Source of the DNA: Actinocorallia longicatena | Lineage (GTDB): Bacteria > Actinomycetota > Actinomycetes > Streptosporangiales > Streptosporangiaceae | DNA length: 64,000 nt | Direction of reading: 5' to 3' | Assembly (NCBI RefSeq): GCF_039534125.1 | Contig: NZ_BAAAUV010000006.1 | Location: forward strand, 124,001 to 188,000 | Shown: piece by piece, positions 12,958 to 21,140 of the stretch | Layout of the letters: each line of letters begins with the position of its first letter | Position numbering within the stretch: position 1 is the stretch's first letter | Translations under genes and position numbers: made by a program | Notes under the pieces: model-generated | Seen by the model: the letters and a program-made list of their open reading frames with translations, nothing else | Database searches by the model: none | What the model was told of the DNA's origin: nothing

Positions 12958-15627
12958 CTACGCGGTGGCCACTGCGTGCTCGACGACGTTCAGCGCCTCG
13001 ATGATCTTCTCGGCGTCCTGCCCACCGCCCTGTGCAAGATCATCCTTACCGCCGCCACCGCCGCCCAAAACCTTCGCGGCGACACCGACCAGGCGGCCGG
13101 CCTTCTGGCCCAGCCCGCGGGACTCCTCGTTGGTCGCCACGACCACGACGGGCTTGTCCTTGGGCACGCCGACGATGACCACGACGGCGGGACGGCCCTG
13201 GAGCCGGTCCCTGATGTCGATGGCGAGCTTGCGCAGGTCGTCCGCGCCGGTGCCGCCGGGCGCCGTGTGGGCGACGTAGGCGACGCCGTTGACGTCCTTG
13301 GCGTGCTTGGCCAGGTCCGCGGAGGCGGCGAGGATCTGCTCGGCCCGCAGCCGCTCCAGGTCCTTCTCGGCCTCGCGGAGCTTGGTCACGATGGAGCCGA
13401 TCCGCTCGGGAAGCTCCTCGCGCCGCGCCTTCACCTGGTCGGCGAGCTGGTTGACCAGCACGCTCTCCTTGGCGAGGAAGCGGAAGGCGTCGATGCCGAC
13501 CAGGGCCTCGATCCGCCGGACGCCCGCGCCGATCGACGCCTCGCCCATGAGCTTGACCAGGCCGAGCTGGCCGGAGGACCCCACATGGGTGCCGCCGCAC
13601 AGCTCGCGGGAGTAGTCGCCGACCTCGATCACGCGGACCTCGTCGCCGTACTTCTCGCCGAACAGCGCCATGGCGCCCATCGCGATCGCCTCCTTCTGGG
13701 AGGTGATCAGGGCCCTGACCTCGAGGTCGTCGATGAGGACGGCGTTGATCTCGTCCTCGACGTCGCGCAGCACCGAGGCCGGGACGGCACCGGAGGCGGT
13801 GAAGTCGAACCGGAAACGTCCGGGCGAGTTCTCCGAGCCGGCCTGCGCGGCGGACTCGCCGAGCGCGTTACGGAAGCCCTTGTGCACCATGTGGGTCGCG
13901 GTGTGCGAGCGCGAGATCGCCTTGCGGCGGGACAGGTCGATCTCGGCGAGCACGGTGTCGTCCGTGCGCGCCACCCCCGACCTGACCTTGCCCTTGTGCA
14001 CGATCAGGCCCTTCAGCGGGGCCTGGACGTCGCGGACCTCGACCTCGGCGCCGCCGGAGAACCGCAGGACGCCGTGGTCGGCGAGCTGGCCACCGCCCTC
14101 GGCGTAGAACGGGGTGCGGTCGAGGACGACCTCCACGTCGCTGCCGGGACCGGCCTCGACCACGTTCGCACCATTGATCATGAGACCGACGGCCCGGCCC
14201 TCGCCGGTGAACTGCGAGTAGCCGAGGAAATCGACCTTGCCGCCGGCCAGTTCGAGCAGGTCGCCCAGGACCGAGACGTCGGCGTTGCCGGTCTTCTTCT
14301 CGCGGGCGTCGGCCTTGGCCCGGTCGCGCTGCTCCTGCATGAGGCGGCGGAAGCCGTCCTCGTCGACCACCAGGCCCTGCTCGGAGGCCATCTCCAGGGT
14401 GAGCTCGATCGGGAAGCCGTAGGTGTCGTGCAGCTTGAAGGCGTCCGCGCCGCCGACCGTGTTGCGGCCGGAGCTCCTGGACTCGTGCGCCGCCACGTCG
14501 AAGATCGACTCACCGGTGCGGAGCGTCCGCAGGAAGCTCTCCTCCTCGGCGTCGATCACGGTGTGGATGTTGGCGGCGGTGCGGATCAGCTCGGGATACT
14601 GCTCGCCCATGGCGGCGATCGCCACCGAGGTGAGCTCGTGCATCGCCCCGCCCTCCTGCAGGCCGAGCAGGCGGACCTTGCGGACCGCGCGGCGCAGGAT
14701 GCGGCGCAGCACGTAGCCGCGGCCCTCGTTGGACGGCATGATCCCGTCGGCGACCATCATCATTCCGGAGCGGACGTGGTCGGCCACGACGCGCAGCGAC
14801 ACGTCGTCGACCGGGTTCTTGCCGTACCGCGACTTGGTCAGGTCGGCGGCCCGGTCGAGGATCCGCCACATGGTGTCGGTCTCGTAGATGTTGTCGACGC
14901 CCTGGAGGATCGCGGCCATGCGCTCCAGGCCCATGCCGGTGTCGATGTTCTTCGCCGGCAGCTCGCCCGCGACGTCGAAGTCGACCTTCGAGCGGACCGT
15001 GCTCAGCTGGTACTGCATGAACACGAGGTTCCAGACCTCGAGGTAGCGGTCCTCGTCGGCCTCGGGACCGCCCTCGCGGCCGTACTCGGGTCCGCGGTCG
15101 TAGTAGATCTCCGAGCAGGGACCGCCGGGGCCGGGAACGCCCATGTTCCAGTAGTTGTCGGCCAGGCCGCGCTCCTGGATGCGCTCGCGCGGCACCCCGA
15201 CGACCTTGTGCCACAGGTCCGCCGACTCGGCGTCGCCCCGCAGGACCGTCACCCAGAGCCTGTCCTCGGGGAAGCCGAAGCCGCCGTCGGCCTCGGCGCC
15301 CGTCAGCAGCTCCCAGGCGAACGGGATCGCCTGCTCCTTGAAGTAGTCCCCGATGGAGAAGTTGCCCAGCATCTGGAAGAAGGTGCCGTGCCGGGTGGTC
15401 TTGCCGACCTCCTCGATGTCCGGGGTGCGGACGCACTTCTGGCAGCTCGTCATCCGGACCGCGGGCGGCGTGCGCTGAGCCAGGAAGTAGGGCTTGAACG
15501 GAACCATGCCCGCGTTCACCAGGAGCAGCGTCGGATCCTCGGCTATCAGGGAGGCCGAGGGCACGATCGTGTGCCCGTTCCGCTCGAAAAACCGCAGGTA
15601 TCGGCGCGCTACTTCAGCCGACTCCAT
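12958..15627 (-). CDS. alaS: Alanyl-tRNA synthetase
   Basis: The full-length 889-residue class II synthetase charges tRNA-Ala. Visible features are the N-terminal catalytic core (RHGTFFQMLGNFSIGDYFKE near residue 79, motif 2 region), the editing domain zinc ligands SHTATHMVH near residue 572 (HxxxH) and ELCGGTHVGSSG near residue 675 (CxxxH), and a C-terminal DHHA1-like, Gly-rich end (GGGGGGKDDLAQGGG). It starts with ATG at 15627, 14 bases inside the preceding DUF6167-like gene, which suggests co-transcription with that gene. Confidence 0.97.
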   Translation of the reverse strand: MESAEVARRYLRFFERNGHTIVPSASLIAEDPTLLLVNAGMVPFKPYFLAQRTPPAVRMTSCQKCVRTPDIEEVGKTTRHGTFFQMLGNFSIGDYFKEQAIPFAWELLTGAEADGGFGFPEDRLWVTVLRGDAESADLWHKVVGVPRERIQERGLADNYWNMGVPGPGGPCSEIYYDRGPEYGREGGPEADEDRYLEVWNLVFMQYQLSTVRSKVDFDVAGELPAKNIDTGMGLERMAAILQGVDNIYETDTMWRILDRAADLTKSRYGKNPVDDVSLRVVADHVRSGMMMVADGIMPSNEGRGYVLRRILRRAVRKVRLLGLQEGGAMHELTSVAIAAMGEQYPELIRTAANIHTVIDAEEESFLRTLRTGESIFDVAAHESRSSGRNTVGGADAFKLHDTYGFPIELTLEMASEQGLVVDEDGFRRLMQEQRDRAKADAREKKTGNADVSVLGDLLELAGGKVDFLGYSQFTGEGRAVGLMINGANVVEAGPGSDVEVVLDRTPFYAEGGGQLADHGVLRFSGGAEVEVRDVQAPLKGLIVHKGKVRSGVARTDDTVLAEIDLSRRKAISRSHTATHMVHKGFRNALGESAAQAGSENSPGRFRFDFTASGAVPASVLRDVEDEINAVLIDDLEVRALITSQKEAIAMGAMALFGEKYGDEVRVIEVGDYSRELCGGTHVGSSGQLGLVKLMGEASIGAGVRRIEALVGIDAFRFLAKESVLVNQLADQVKARREELPERIGSIVTKLREAEKDLERLRAEQILAASADLAKHAKDVNGVAYVAHTAPGGTGADDLRKLAIDIRDRLQGRPAVVVIVGVPKDKPVVVVATNEESRGLGQKAGRLVGVAAKVLGGGGGGKDDLAQGGGQDAEKIIEALNVVEHAVATA

Positions 15628-15934
15628 GTGTCCCGTCCTTGCTCTCGTCGATGGGCGTCGCCTGGATGATCCTCCGCTTGCGGGGATCCTCCGGCGGCGT
15701 CTGGTCTAGTTCGATGGCCTCGCGCAGCTCCGCCTCGCGTTCGGCGGCGTGGAAGCGCACCTCTCCCGCGAAGCTACGGAGCCGGTCACCGGTGGTGCCA
15801 CTGGTTTTCACGGCCTGGTTGACGGCCTTCACCGCGATGTTCTGCGGGGCGAGCTGCTTGACGAAGCGCGCCGCCCGGCGCTGGGCGTAGAGCGCGGTGC
15901 CCGCGCCGACCGTGATCCAGAACAGTCTCTTCAT
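15614..15934 (-). CDS. DUF6167-like small membrane-associated protein
   Basis: The protein has 106 residues: an N-terminal hydrophobic segment (LFWITVGAGTALYAQ), then a basic amphipathic region (RRAARFVKQLAPQNIAVKAV), then an acidic tail with EREAELREAI. I recognise the pattern of the DUF6167 proteins found upstream of alaS in actinomycetes. Its function is unknown. Its ATG overlaps the stop of the DUF948 gene (TAATG), and its end overlaps the start of alaS, so the three genes form one transcript. Confidence 0.78.
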   Translation of the reverse strand: MKRLFWITVGAGTALYAQRRAARFVKQLAPQNIAVKAVNQAVKTSGTTGDRLRSFAGEVRFHAAEREAELREAIELDQTPPEDPRKRRIIQATPIDESKDGTHGVG

Positions 15935-16350
15935 TACTTCTTACCCTTGCCGCCGCGCCCGTTCGTGGTCCGCTGCGCCGGGAGCTGGGGCCGCTGGGGC
16001 TCCTCCGGCCTGCCCAGAGCCTTGCGGACGCCGTAGGAGAAGGCCGCGGCCTTCACCAGCGGCCCGCCGACCACGGAGGTCATCACGGTGGTTACGGCCG
16101 AGAAGTTCTGGCTGACGCCCGCCATCTGCTTGGTGATCACGTCGGTGCGGTCGAGCTGCTCACCGGCCTGTTCGACGGCGCGCGCCATGTCGTCCAGGAG
16201 CGGGCCCGCCTGGTCGCCGATATCGGAGATCATCTTGGTGGTCTCCTGGAGCAGCCTGGCCAGCTTCAGCAGGGCGAAGCCGATGAAGCAGACGAGGATC
16301 GCCCAGAAAACGGCCACGATGAGGCCTGCGAGCTGTCCGCCAGTGAGCAT
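15934..16350 (-). CDS. DUF948 family membrane protein
   Basis: The 138-residue protein has one N-terminal membrane helix (about residues 7-27, LIVAVFWAILVCFIGFALLK), then an amphipathic coiled-coil region (ARLLQETTKMISDIGDQAGP through LDDMARAVEQAGEQLD) that is characteristic of DUF948. A short basic tail ends RGGKGKK. The role is unknown; related proteins are general stress proteins in Firmicutes. It is the first gene of the DUF948-DUF6167-alaS-ruvX-mltG-aroE run. Confidence 0.85.
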   Translation of the reverse strand: MLTGGQLAGLIVAVFWAILVCFIGFALLKLARLLQETTKMISDIGDQAGPLLDDMARAVEQAGEQLDRTDVITKQMAGVSQNFSAVTTVMTSVVGGPLVKAAAFSYGVRKALGRPEEPQRPQLPAQRTTNGRGGKGKK

Positions 16351-16379
16351 GGTCAGTGACCCTATCGTCTATGGGCTTG

Positions 16380-16769
16380 TCAGACGGTGACCTGGTATCC
16401 GAGCGCCAGTTCGTCGCCGGGCATACCCCTGATCCCCCAGTTCTCCCTAGGAGTCTCGAAGATCGTGATCTCGACGTCCTGGGGAGCGAGGCCCGGACTC
16501 TCCGCCAACCGCGAGAAAAGCCCGCGAATCAGCGCTTTCTTCGCGACCATCGTACGCCCCGTGAAGATGCTGATCTCGATGATCAGGTAATCCGCCGAGC
16601 GATCGGCCGGATGCACGAAATCCTCGTCGTCCAGGCCGATGAAGCGGTGGAACCGCTTGTCCTCCGGATACTGCAGCGCCTCGACGACCGCGGCGTGGAT
16701 GCTGTCGGAGATCTCGGTGCGCGCCCGCGCGAAGAGTTCCCTACGTCCGAAAATCTTGATCTGCCCCAT
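16380..16769 (-). CDS. Tautomerase-family (MIF fold) protein lacking Pro1
   Basis: The protein has 129 residues. It contains the beta-alpha-beta pattern of the tautomerase superfamily, seen best in FTGRTMVAKKALIRGLFSRL and the C-terminal DVEITIFETPRENWGIRGMPGDELAL. Catalytic tautomerases need an N-terminal proline after Met removal, whereas here the protein begins MGQIKIFG. An alternative GTG start six bases upstream would give MIMGQ and also lacks Pro1. It lies 12 bp after rarA. Either the activity is lost or it has another role. Confidence 0.75.
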   Translation of the reverse strand: MGQIKIFGRRELFARARTEISDSIHAAVVEALQYPEDKRFHRFIGLDDEDFVHPADRSADYLIIEISIFTGRTMVAKKALIRGLFSRLAESPGLAPQDVEITIFETPRENWGIRGMPGDELALGYQVTV

Positions 16770-16780
16770 GATCACCCAGC

Positions 16781-18085
16781 TTAACGGCCCTTGAGAACCG
16801 ACTTGATCCGGCTCAGCACCTCGGTGAAGCGGCCCTCGGCACCGTGGGTGGTCGGCCGGTAGTACTGCCGGGAGGCCAGCTCGTCCGGGGCGTACTGCTG
16901 GGCCACGACCCCGCCGGGGAAGGAGTGCGGGTACTTGTAGCCCACCCCGTGGCCGAGCTTCTCGGCCCCCTTGTAGTGGGCGTCGCGCAGATGGTTGGGG
17001 ACGTGCCCGACGACGCCCCGCCGGACGTCGCCCATGGCCTCGTCGATAGCGGTGATCACCGCGGCGGACTTGGGCGCCAGCGACAGGTGGATGACGGCCT
17101 GGGCCAGGTTGATCCGGGCCTCCGGCAGCCCCACGTGCTCGACCGCGGCCGCGGCCGCGACGGCCGTCTGGAGGGCGGTGGGATCGGCCATGCCGATGTC
17201 CTCGCTGGCATGGACGATCAGCCGGCGGGCGATGAACCGGGGATCCTCCCCCGCGACGATCATCCGGGCCAGGTAGTGCAGGGCCGCGTCGGGGTCGCTG
17301 CCCCGGATCGACTTGATGAACGCGCTGATCACGTCGTAGTGCTGGTCGCCGTCCCGGTCGTACCGGACGGCCGCCCGGTCGACGGCCTTCTCCAGGACGT
17401 CGACGGTGATCTCCCCGTCCGCGACCAGGTCGGCGGCCTCGAGATAGGTCAGCGTCCGGCGGGCGTCTCCGCCGGCCAGCCTCACCAGATGGTCCACGGC
17501 CTCGTCGGTGATGGTGGCCTCCACCCCCCGCTCGTCGCCGAGCGCCCGCTTGATCACCTCACGGATGTCGTCGTCCTGGAGGGGCTGGAGGGTGAGCAGC
17601 AGCGAGCGGGACAGCAGGGGGCTGTTGACCGAGAAGAACGGGTTCTCCGTGGTGGCCCCGATGAAGGACACCCAGCGGTTCTCCACGGCCGGGAGCAGGG
17701 CGTCCTGCTGGGCCTTGTTGAAACGGTGCACCTCGTCGACGAACAGCAGGGTCTGCCGGCCGGACATGCCCAGGTCGCGCTTGGCCTGCGCGATCGCCTC
17801 CCGGACGGCCTTCACCCCGTCGGAGACCGCCGAGATCTCCACGAAGCGCCGCTTGGTGGCCCGGCTGACCACGTAGGCCAGGGTCGTCTTGCCCGTCCCC
17901 GGCGGGCCCCACAGGACCAGCGACATGGGGGCGTCGCGCTCGACGAGCTGCCTGATCGGGGTCCCCCTGCCCAGCAGGTGCCCCTGCCCGATGACCTCGT
18001 CGAGGTTGCGGGGCCGCATCCGGACCGCCAGCGGCTCGTTGGCCTTGTGGATCTCCTCCGCGGGCTCGTCGAACAGACTCTCCAT
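16781..18085 (-). CDS. rarA: Replication-associated recombination protein A (AAA+ ATPase)
   Basis: The 434-residue RarA/MgsA protein acts at stalled replication forks. The Walker A motif GPPGTGKTTLAY is near residue 59, Walker B LLFVDEVHRFNKAQQDALLP near residue 114, sensor 1 FIGATTENPFFSVNSPLLSR near 137, and the C-terminal tetramerisation region contains GYKYPHSFPGGVVAQQYAPD. It starts with MESLFDE at 18085. It is a core gene in this position between aspS and alaS in other actinobacteria. Confidence 0.95.
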   Translation of the reverse strand: MESLFDEPAEEIHKANEPLAVRMRPRNLDEVIGQGHLLGRGTPIRQLVERDAPMSLVLWGPPGTGKTTLAYVVSRATKRRFVEISAVSDGVKAVREAIAQAKRDLGMSGRQTLLFVDEVHRFNKAQQDALLPAVENRWVSFIGATTENPFFSVNSPLLSRSLLLTLQPLQDDDIREVIKRALGDERGVEATITDEAVDHLVRLAGGDARRTLTYLEAADLVADGEITVDVLEKAVDRAAVRYDRDGDQHYDVISAFIKSIRGSDPDAALHYLARMIVAGEDPRFIARRLIVHASEDIGMADPTALQTAVAAAAAVEHVGLPEARINLAQAVIHLSLAPKSAAVITAIDEAMGDVRRGVVGHVPNHLRDAHYKGAEKLGHGVGYKYPHSFPGGVVAQQYAPDELASRQYYRPTTHGAEGRFTEVLSRIKSVLKGR

Positions 18086-18164
18086 ACCGGTGACACTATC
18101 CGGCGCAGTCCATTACACGCGTTGCGGTTGACAGACAGCGCTCCGCAGGCATGACTAGTCGCCT

Positions 18165-18743
18165 ATGACTGCGGAACCCAGCGGATACGAGCGGGCTCTC
18201 GACCTCTTCGAGGCCGTGGTCCGCGGCGTGCCCTGCGACGGCTGGGATTCGCCCTCTCCCTGCGCGGGCTGGAGCGCCCGCGACGTCATCGGGCATGTGA
18301 TCGAGGGCCAGCGGGAGATCATCGCGTTGGCCGCCGCGGAGGAGCCGCCGGCCGCCGTCGACGAGCCCGGCAAGCTCACCGGGCCCGATCCGCTGGAGTC
18401 CTGGCGGGAGGCCAGGACCCAGTGCGCCGAGGCGCTCACCGAGCAAGCGCTGGCCCGGCCGATCCCCTTCGGCGGCTTCGGTGAGCTTCCGCTGCGCGAT
18501 CTGCTGGACACCTACGTCCTGGAGCTGCTCGTCCATGCCTGGGATCTGGCCCGGTCCAACGGCCAGGCCGTCCGGCTGGACGGGGATCTGGTCCACCACG
18601 CCTTCAACACCGCGCAGGTCGTCGGGGCCAGCATGCGCTCCCAGGGACTCATCGGGCCCGCCCTGGTACCGCCGAGGGGCGCGGGCGAGCTGACCCGGCT
18701 CCTGGCCTTCCTGGGACGGCGGGAGACCGCAGGCGCACAATAG
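18165..18743 (+). CDS. TIGR03086-type metal-binding DinB-like protein
   Basis: The 192-residue protein belongs to the mycothiol-dependent maleylpyruvate isomerase/DinB-like superfamily. CDGWDSPSPCAGWSARDVIGHVIEGQ near residue 24-50 holds the first metal-ligand His. DTYVLELLVHAWDLARSNGQ near residue 115 contains the conserved LVHAWDL signature with the second ligand. Relatives use thiol cofactors such as mycothiol, but the substrate here is not known. A TTGACA hexamer lies at 18128-18133, about 30 bp upstream of the ATG. A paralogue follows after 26 bp. Confidence 0.87.
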   Translation: MTAEPSGYERALDLFEAVVRGVPCDGWDSPSPCAGWSARDVIGHVIEGQREIIALAAAEEPPAAVDEPGKLTGPDPLESWREARTQCAEALTEQALARPIPFGGFGELPLRDLLDTYVLELLVHAWDLARSNGQAVRLDGDLVHHAFNTAQVVGASMRSQGLIGPALVPPRGAGELTRLLAFLGRRETAGAQ

Positions 18744-18769
18744 AAGGTGAGGAAGGAAGGGAGCTCATC

Positions 18770-19333
18770 ATGGACGTCTCCGATCTGCACCGCCGCGCCG
18801 TGGCCGGAATGACCGCACGGATCGCCGCGATCAGCCCCGGCCAGTGGACCCTGGCCACCCCCTGCTCCGACTGGGACCTGCGGGGCCTGGTCAACCATGT
18901 CGCGGGCGAAATGCTCTGGACACCGCCGATCTTCGAGGGAAAGACCGCCGCCGACGTCGGCGGCGCCTTCGACGGCGACGTCCTCGGCGAGGACCCGCAG
19001 GGCGTCTGGGAGGCGTCCGTGGGGCCCTCCATCGCCGCCGTGAGCGCCGAGGGGGCCCTGGACCGCACCGTCCACCTGTCCTTCGGCGACGTGCCGGGCG
19101 AGGTCTACGCGAGCCAGATGTTCGCCGACATCCTCGTCCACTCCTGGGACGTGGCCCGCGCCTCCTCCGGCGACGAACTGCTCGACCCCGACCTGGTCGA
19201 GGCCTGCCTGGACTGGTTCAGCGACGAGGAGGAGCAGACCTACCGGGCGGCGGGGCTCATCGGGCCCGCCGTGACGCCCGGCGACGACGCGCCGCAGACC
19301 GTCCTGCTCGCCAGGTTCGGCCGCACGGCATGA
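18770..19333 (+). CDS. TIGR03086-type metal-binding DinB-like protein (second copy)
   Basis: This 187-residue paralogue of the upstream gene shows WTLATPCSDWDLRGLVNHVAGE near residue 25-46 and MFADILVHSWDVARASSGDE near residue 117, the two metal-binding stretches. The two proteins differ too much to be a recent duplication. GAAGGAAGGGAG just before the ATG is a strong ribosome-binding site. The gene converges on aspS, with a large hairpin in between. Confidence 0.87.
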   Translation: MDVSDLHRRAVAGMTARIAAISPGQWTLATPCSDWDLRGLVNHVAGEMLWTPPIFEGKTAADVGGAFDGDVLGEDPQGVWEASVGPSIAAVSAEGALDRTVHLSFGDVPGEVYASQMFADILVHSWDVARASSGDELLDPDLVEACLDWFSDEEEQTYRAAGLIGPAVTPGDDAPQTVLLARFGRTA

Positions 19334-19367
19334 GCGGGGCCGGGGTCCGTCCGGACCCCGGCCCCGC
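19334..19367. terminator. Bidirectional hairpin between convergent genes
   Basis: Sixteen-base arms (GCGGGGCCGGGGTCCG at 19334-19349 and its complement at 19352-19367) are perfectly paired around a 2-nt centre. There is no T-run on either side, so it is a GC-only hairpin as often found downstream of actinomycete genes. It begins directly after the stop of the gene at 18770-19333 and lies 9 bp from the aspS stop. Confidence 0.7.
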
Positions 19368-19376
19368 CGTGAAACG

Positions 19377-21140
19377 CTACTTGCCGGCCGCGGCGGGCTT
19401 CGGCGCGGCGTCGACGCCCGCCTCACGCCGCTGCTGGACGGTGATCGGCGTCGGCGCCCCGGTCAGCGGGTCGAGGCCGGAGGCCGCCTTCGGGAAGGCG
19501 ATGACCTCGCGGATGGTCTCGGCCCCGATGAGCAGGGTGACGAGCCTGTCCAGGCCGAAGGCGATGCCGCCGTGCGGGGGCGGGCCGTAGTTGAAGGCCT
19601 CCAGCAGGAAGCCGAACTGCGACTGCGCCTCCTCCTTGGACAGGCCGATCGCCTCGAACGCCCGCTCCTGGACGTCCTTGCGGTGGATACGGATCGATCC
19701 GCCGCCCAGTTCCGTGCCGTTCAGGACGAGGTCGTAGGCGTTCGACAGGGCCGAGCCCGGGTCCTTGTCGAAGGAGTCGATGCTGTCGGCGGTCGGGGCG
19801 GTGAACGGGTGGTGCACCGCGTGCCAGCCGGTCTGCTCGCCCTTGTCGTTCTCGATCGGCTCGAACATCGGGAAGTCGACGACCCACAGGAAGTTCCAGG
19901 CCGAGGCGTCGATCAGGCCGCAGCGGGCGCCGATCTCCAGGCGGGCGGCGCCGAGCAGCTCGAGCGAGCCGGTGCGGCGGCCCGCCGCGAAGAAGATCGC
20001 GTCGCCCTTCTGCGCTCCGGTCGCCGCGGCGAGGCCGTTCAGGTGCTCCTCGGACAGGTTCTTGGCGACCGGGCCGCGCAGCTCGCCGGTCTCGGCGTCG
20101 ATCAGCACGTAGGCGAGGCCGCGGGCGCCGCGGGCCTTGGCCCAGTCCTGCCAGGCGTCGAGCTCCTTGCGGGTCTGGGACGCCCCGCCCGGCATGACGA
20201 CGGCGCCGACGAACTCGGCCTGGAACACCCGGAACTCGGTGCCGGCGAAGTAGGAGGTGAGGTCGTTGAGCTCGTTGCCGAAGCGGGTGTCGGGCTTGTC
20301 CGAGCCGTAGCGGCCCATCGCCTCGGCGTAGGTGAGGCGCGGCAGGGGCAGCGGCACCTCGTAGCCCGCCAGTTCCTTCCAGACCCGGGCGATCAGGGCC
20401 TCGCCGACGGCCAGGACGTCCTCCTGGTCGACGAACGACATCTCGACGTCGATCTGGGTGAACTCCGGCTGCCGGTCGGCGCGGAAGTCCTCGTCGCGGT
20501 AGCAGCGGGCGATCTGGTAGTACCGCTCGAGCCCGCCGACCATGAGGAGCTGCTTGAACAGCTGCGGGGACTGCGGCAGGGCGTACCAGTGGCCGGGCTT
20601 GAGCCGGACCGGCACGAGGAAGTCGCGGGCGCCCTCGGGCGTCGAGCGGGTCAGGGTCGGGGTCTCCACGTCGACGAAGCCCTGCTCGCGGAGCACCTCG
20701 CGGACCAGGAAGGTCGCCTCGGAGCGGGCGCGCAGCGCCCTGGCGGCCTGCTCGCGCCGGATGTCGAGGTAGCGGTACCGCAGCCGCACCTCCTCGTTGA
20801 CGTTGACGTCGCCCTCGATGGGGAAGGGCAGCGGCGCGGACTCCGACAGCACCTCGATGTCGGACGCGACGATCTCGACGGCGCCGGTGGGCAGGTCGGG
20901 GTTCTCGTTGCCGTCGGGCCGGATCCGGACCTCGCCGGTGACCTTGACGCAGTACTCCGAGCGCAGGTCGTGGGCGGCGTCCTCCTCGCGGAAGACGACC
21001 TGCGCGGACCCGGAGGCGTCGCGCAGGTCGATGAAGGTGACACCGCCGTGGTCGCGGCGGCGCGCGACCCAGCCGGCGAGCACGACGCTGGTCCCGGCGT
21101 GCTCCGCCCGGAGCGAGCCGGCCTCATGCGTGCGAATCAT
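19377..21140 (-). CDS. aspS: Aspartyl-tRNA synthetase
   Basis: The 587-residue class II synthetase has the length of the bacterial-type enzyme with its GAD insertion domain. An N-terminal OB fold covers about 1-100 (VVLAGWVARRRDHGGVTFID). Motif 2 reads RCYRDEDFRADRQPEFTQID near residue 216, and motif 3 reads GGIAFGLDRLVTLL near residue 525. The ATG at 21140 overlaps the hisS stop (ATGA). A longer in-frame extension lies over hisS and is shadow. It attaches aspartate to tRNA. Confidence 0.97.
   Translation of the reverse strand: MIRTHEAGSLRAEHAGTSVVLAGWVARRRDHGGVTFIDLRDASGSAQVVFREEDAAHDLRSEYCVKVTGEVRIRPDGNENPDLPTGAVEIVASDIEVLSESAPLPFPIEGDVNVNEEVRLRYRYLDIRREQAARALRARSEATFLVREVLREQGFVDVETPTLTRSTPEGARDFLVPVRLKPGHWYALPQSPQLFKQLLMVGGLERYYQIARCYRDEDFRADRQPEFTQIDVEMSFVDQEDVLAVGEALIARVWKELAGYEVPLPLPRLTYAEAMGRYGSDKPDTRFGNELNDLTSYFAGTEFRVFQAEFVGAVVMPGGASQTRKELDAWQDWAKARGARGLAYVLIDAETGELRGPVAKNLSEEHLNGLAAATGAQKGDAIFFAAGRRTGSLELLGAARLEIGARCGLIDASAWNFLWVVDFPMFEPIENDKGEQTGWHAVHHPFTAPTADSIDSFDKDPGSALSNAYDLVLNGTELGGGSIRIHRKDVQERAFEAIGLSKEEAQSQFGFLLEAFNYGPPPHGGIAFGLDRLVTLLIGAETIREVIAFPKAASGLDPLTGAPTPITVQQRREAGVDAAPKPAAAGK

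Noticed and set aside
12940..15669. A 909-residue open frame on the plus strand opposite alaS
   Set aside because: It has no known domain, is rich in Arg/Gly/Ala/Val as expected from the third-codon-position GC bias, and alaS on the other strand is unquestionable.
18128..18156. TTGACA element upstream of 18165 as a full promoter
   Set aside because: The -35 hexamer is perfect but no acceptable -10 hexamer lies 16-19 bp downstream, so it is only mentioned with the gene.
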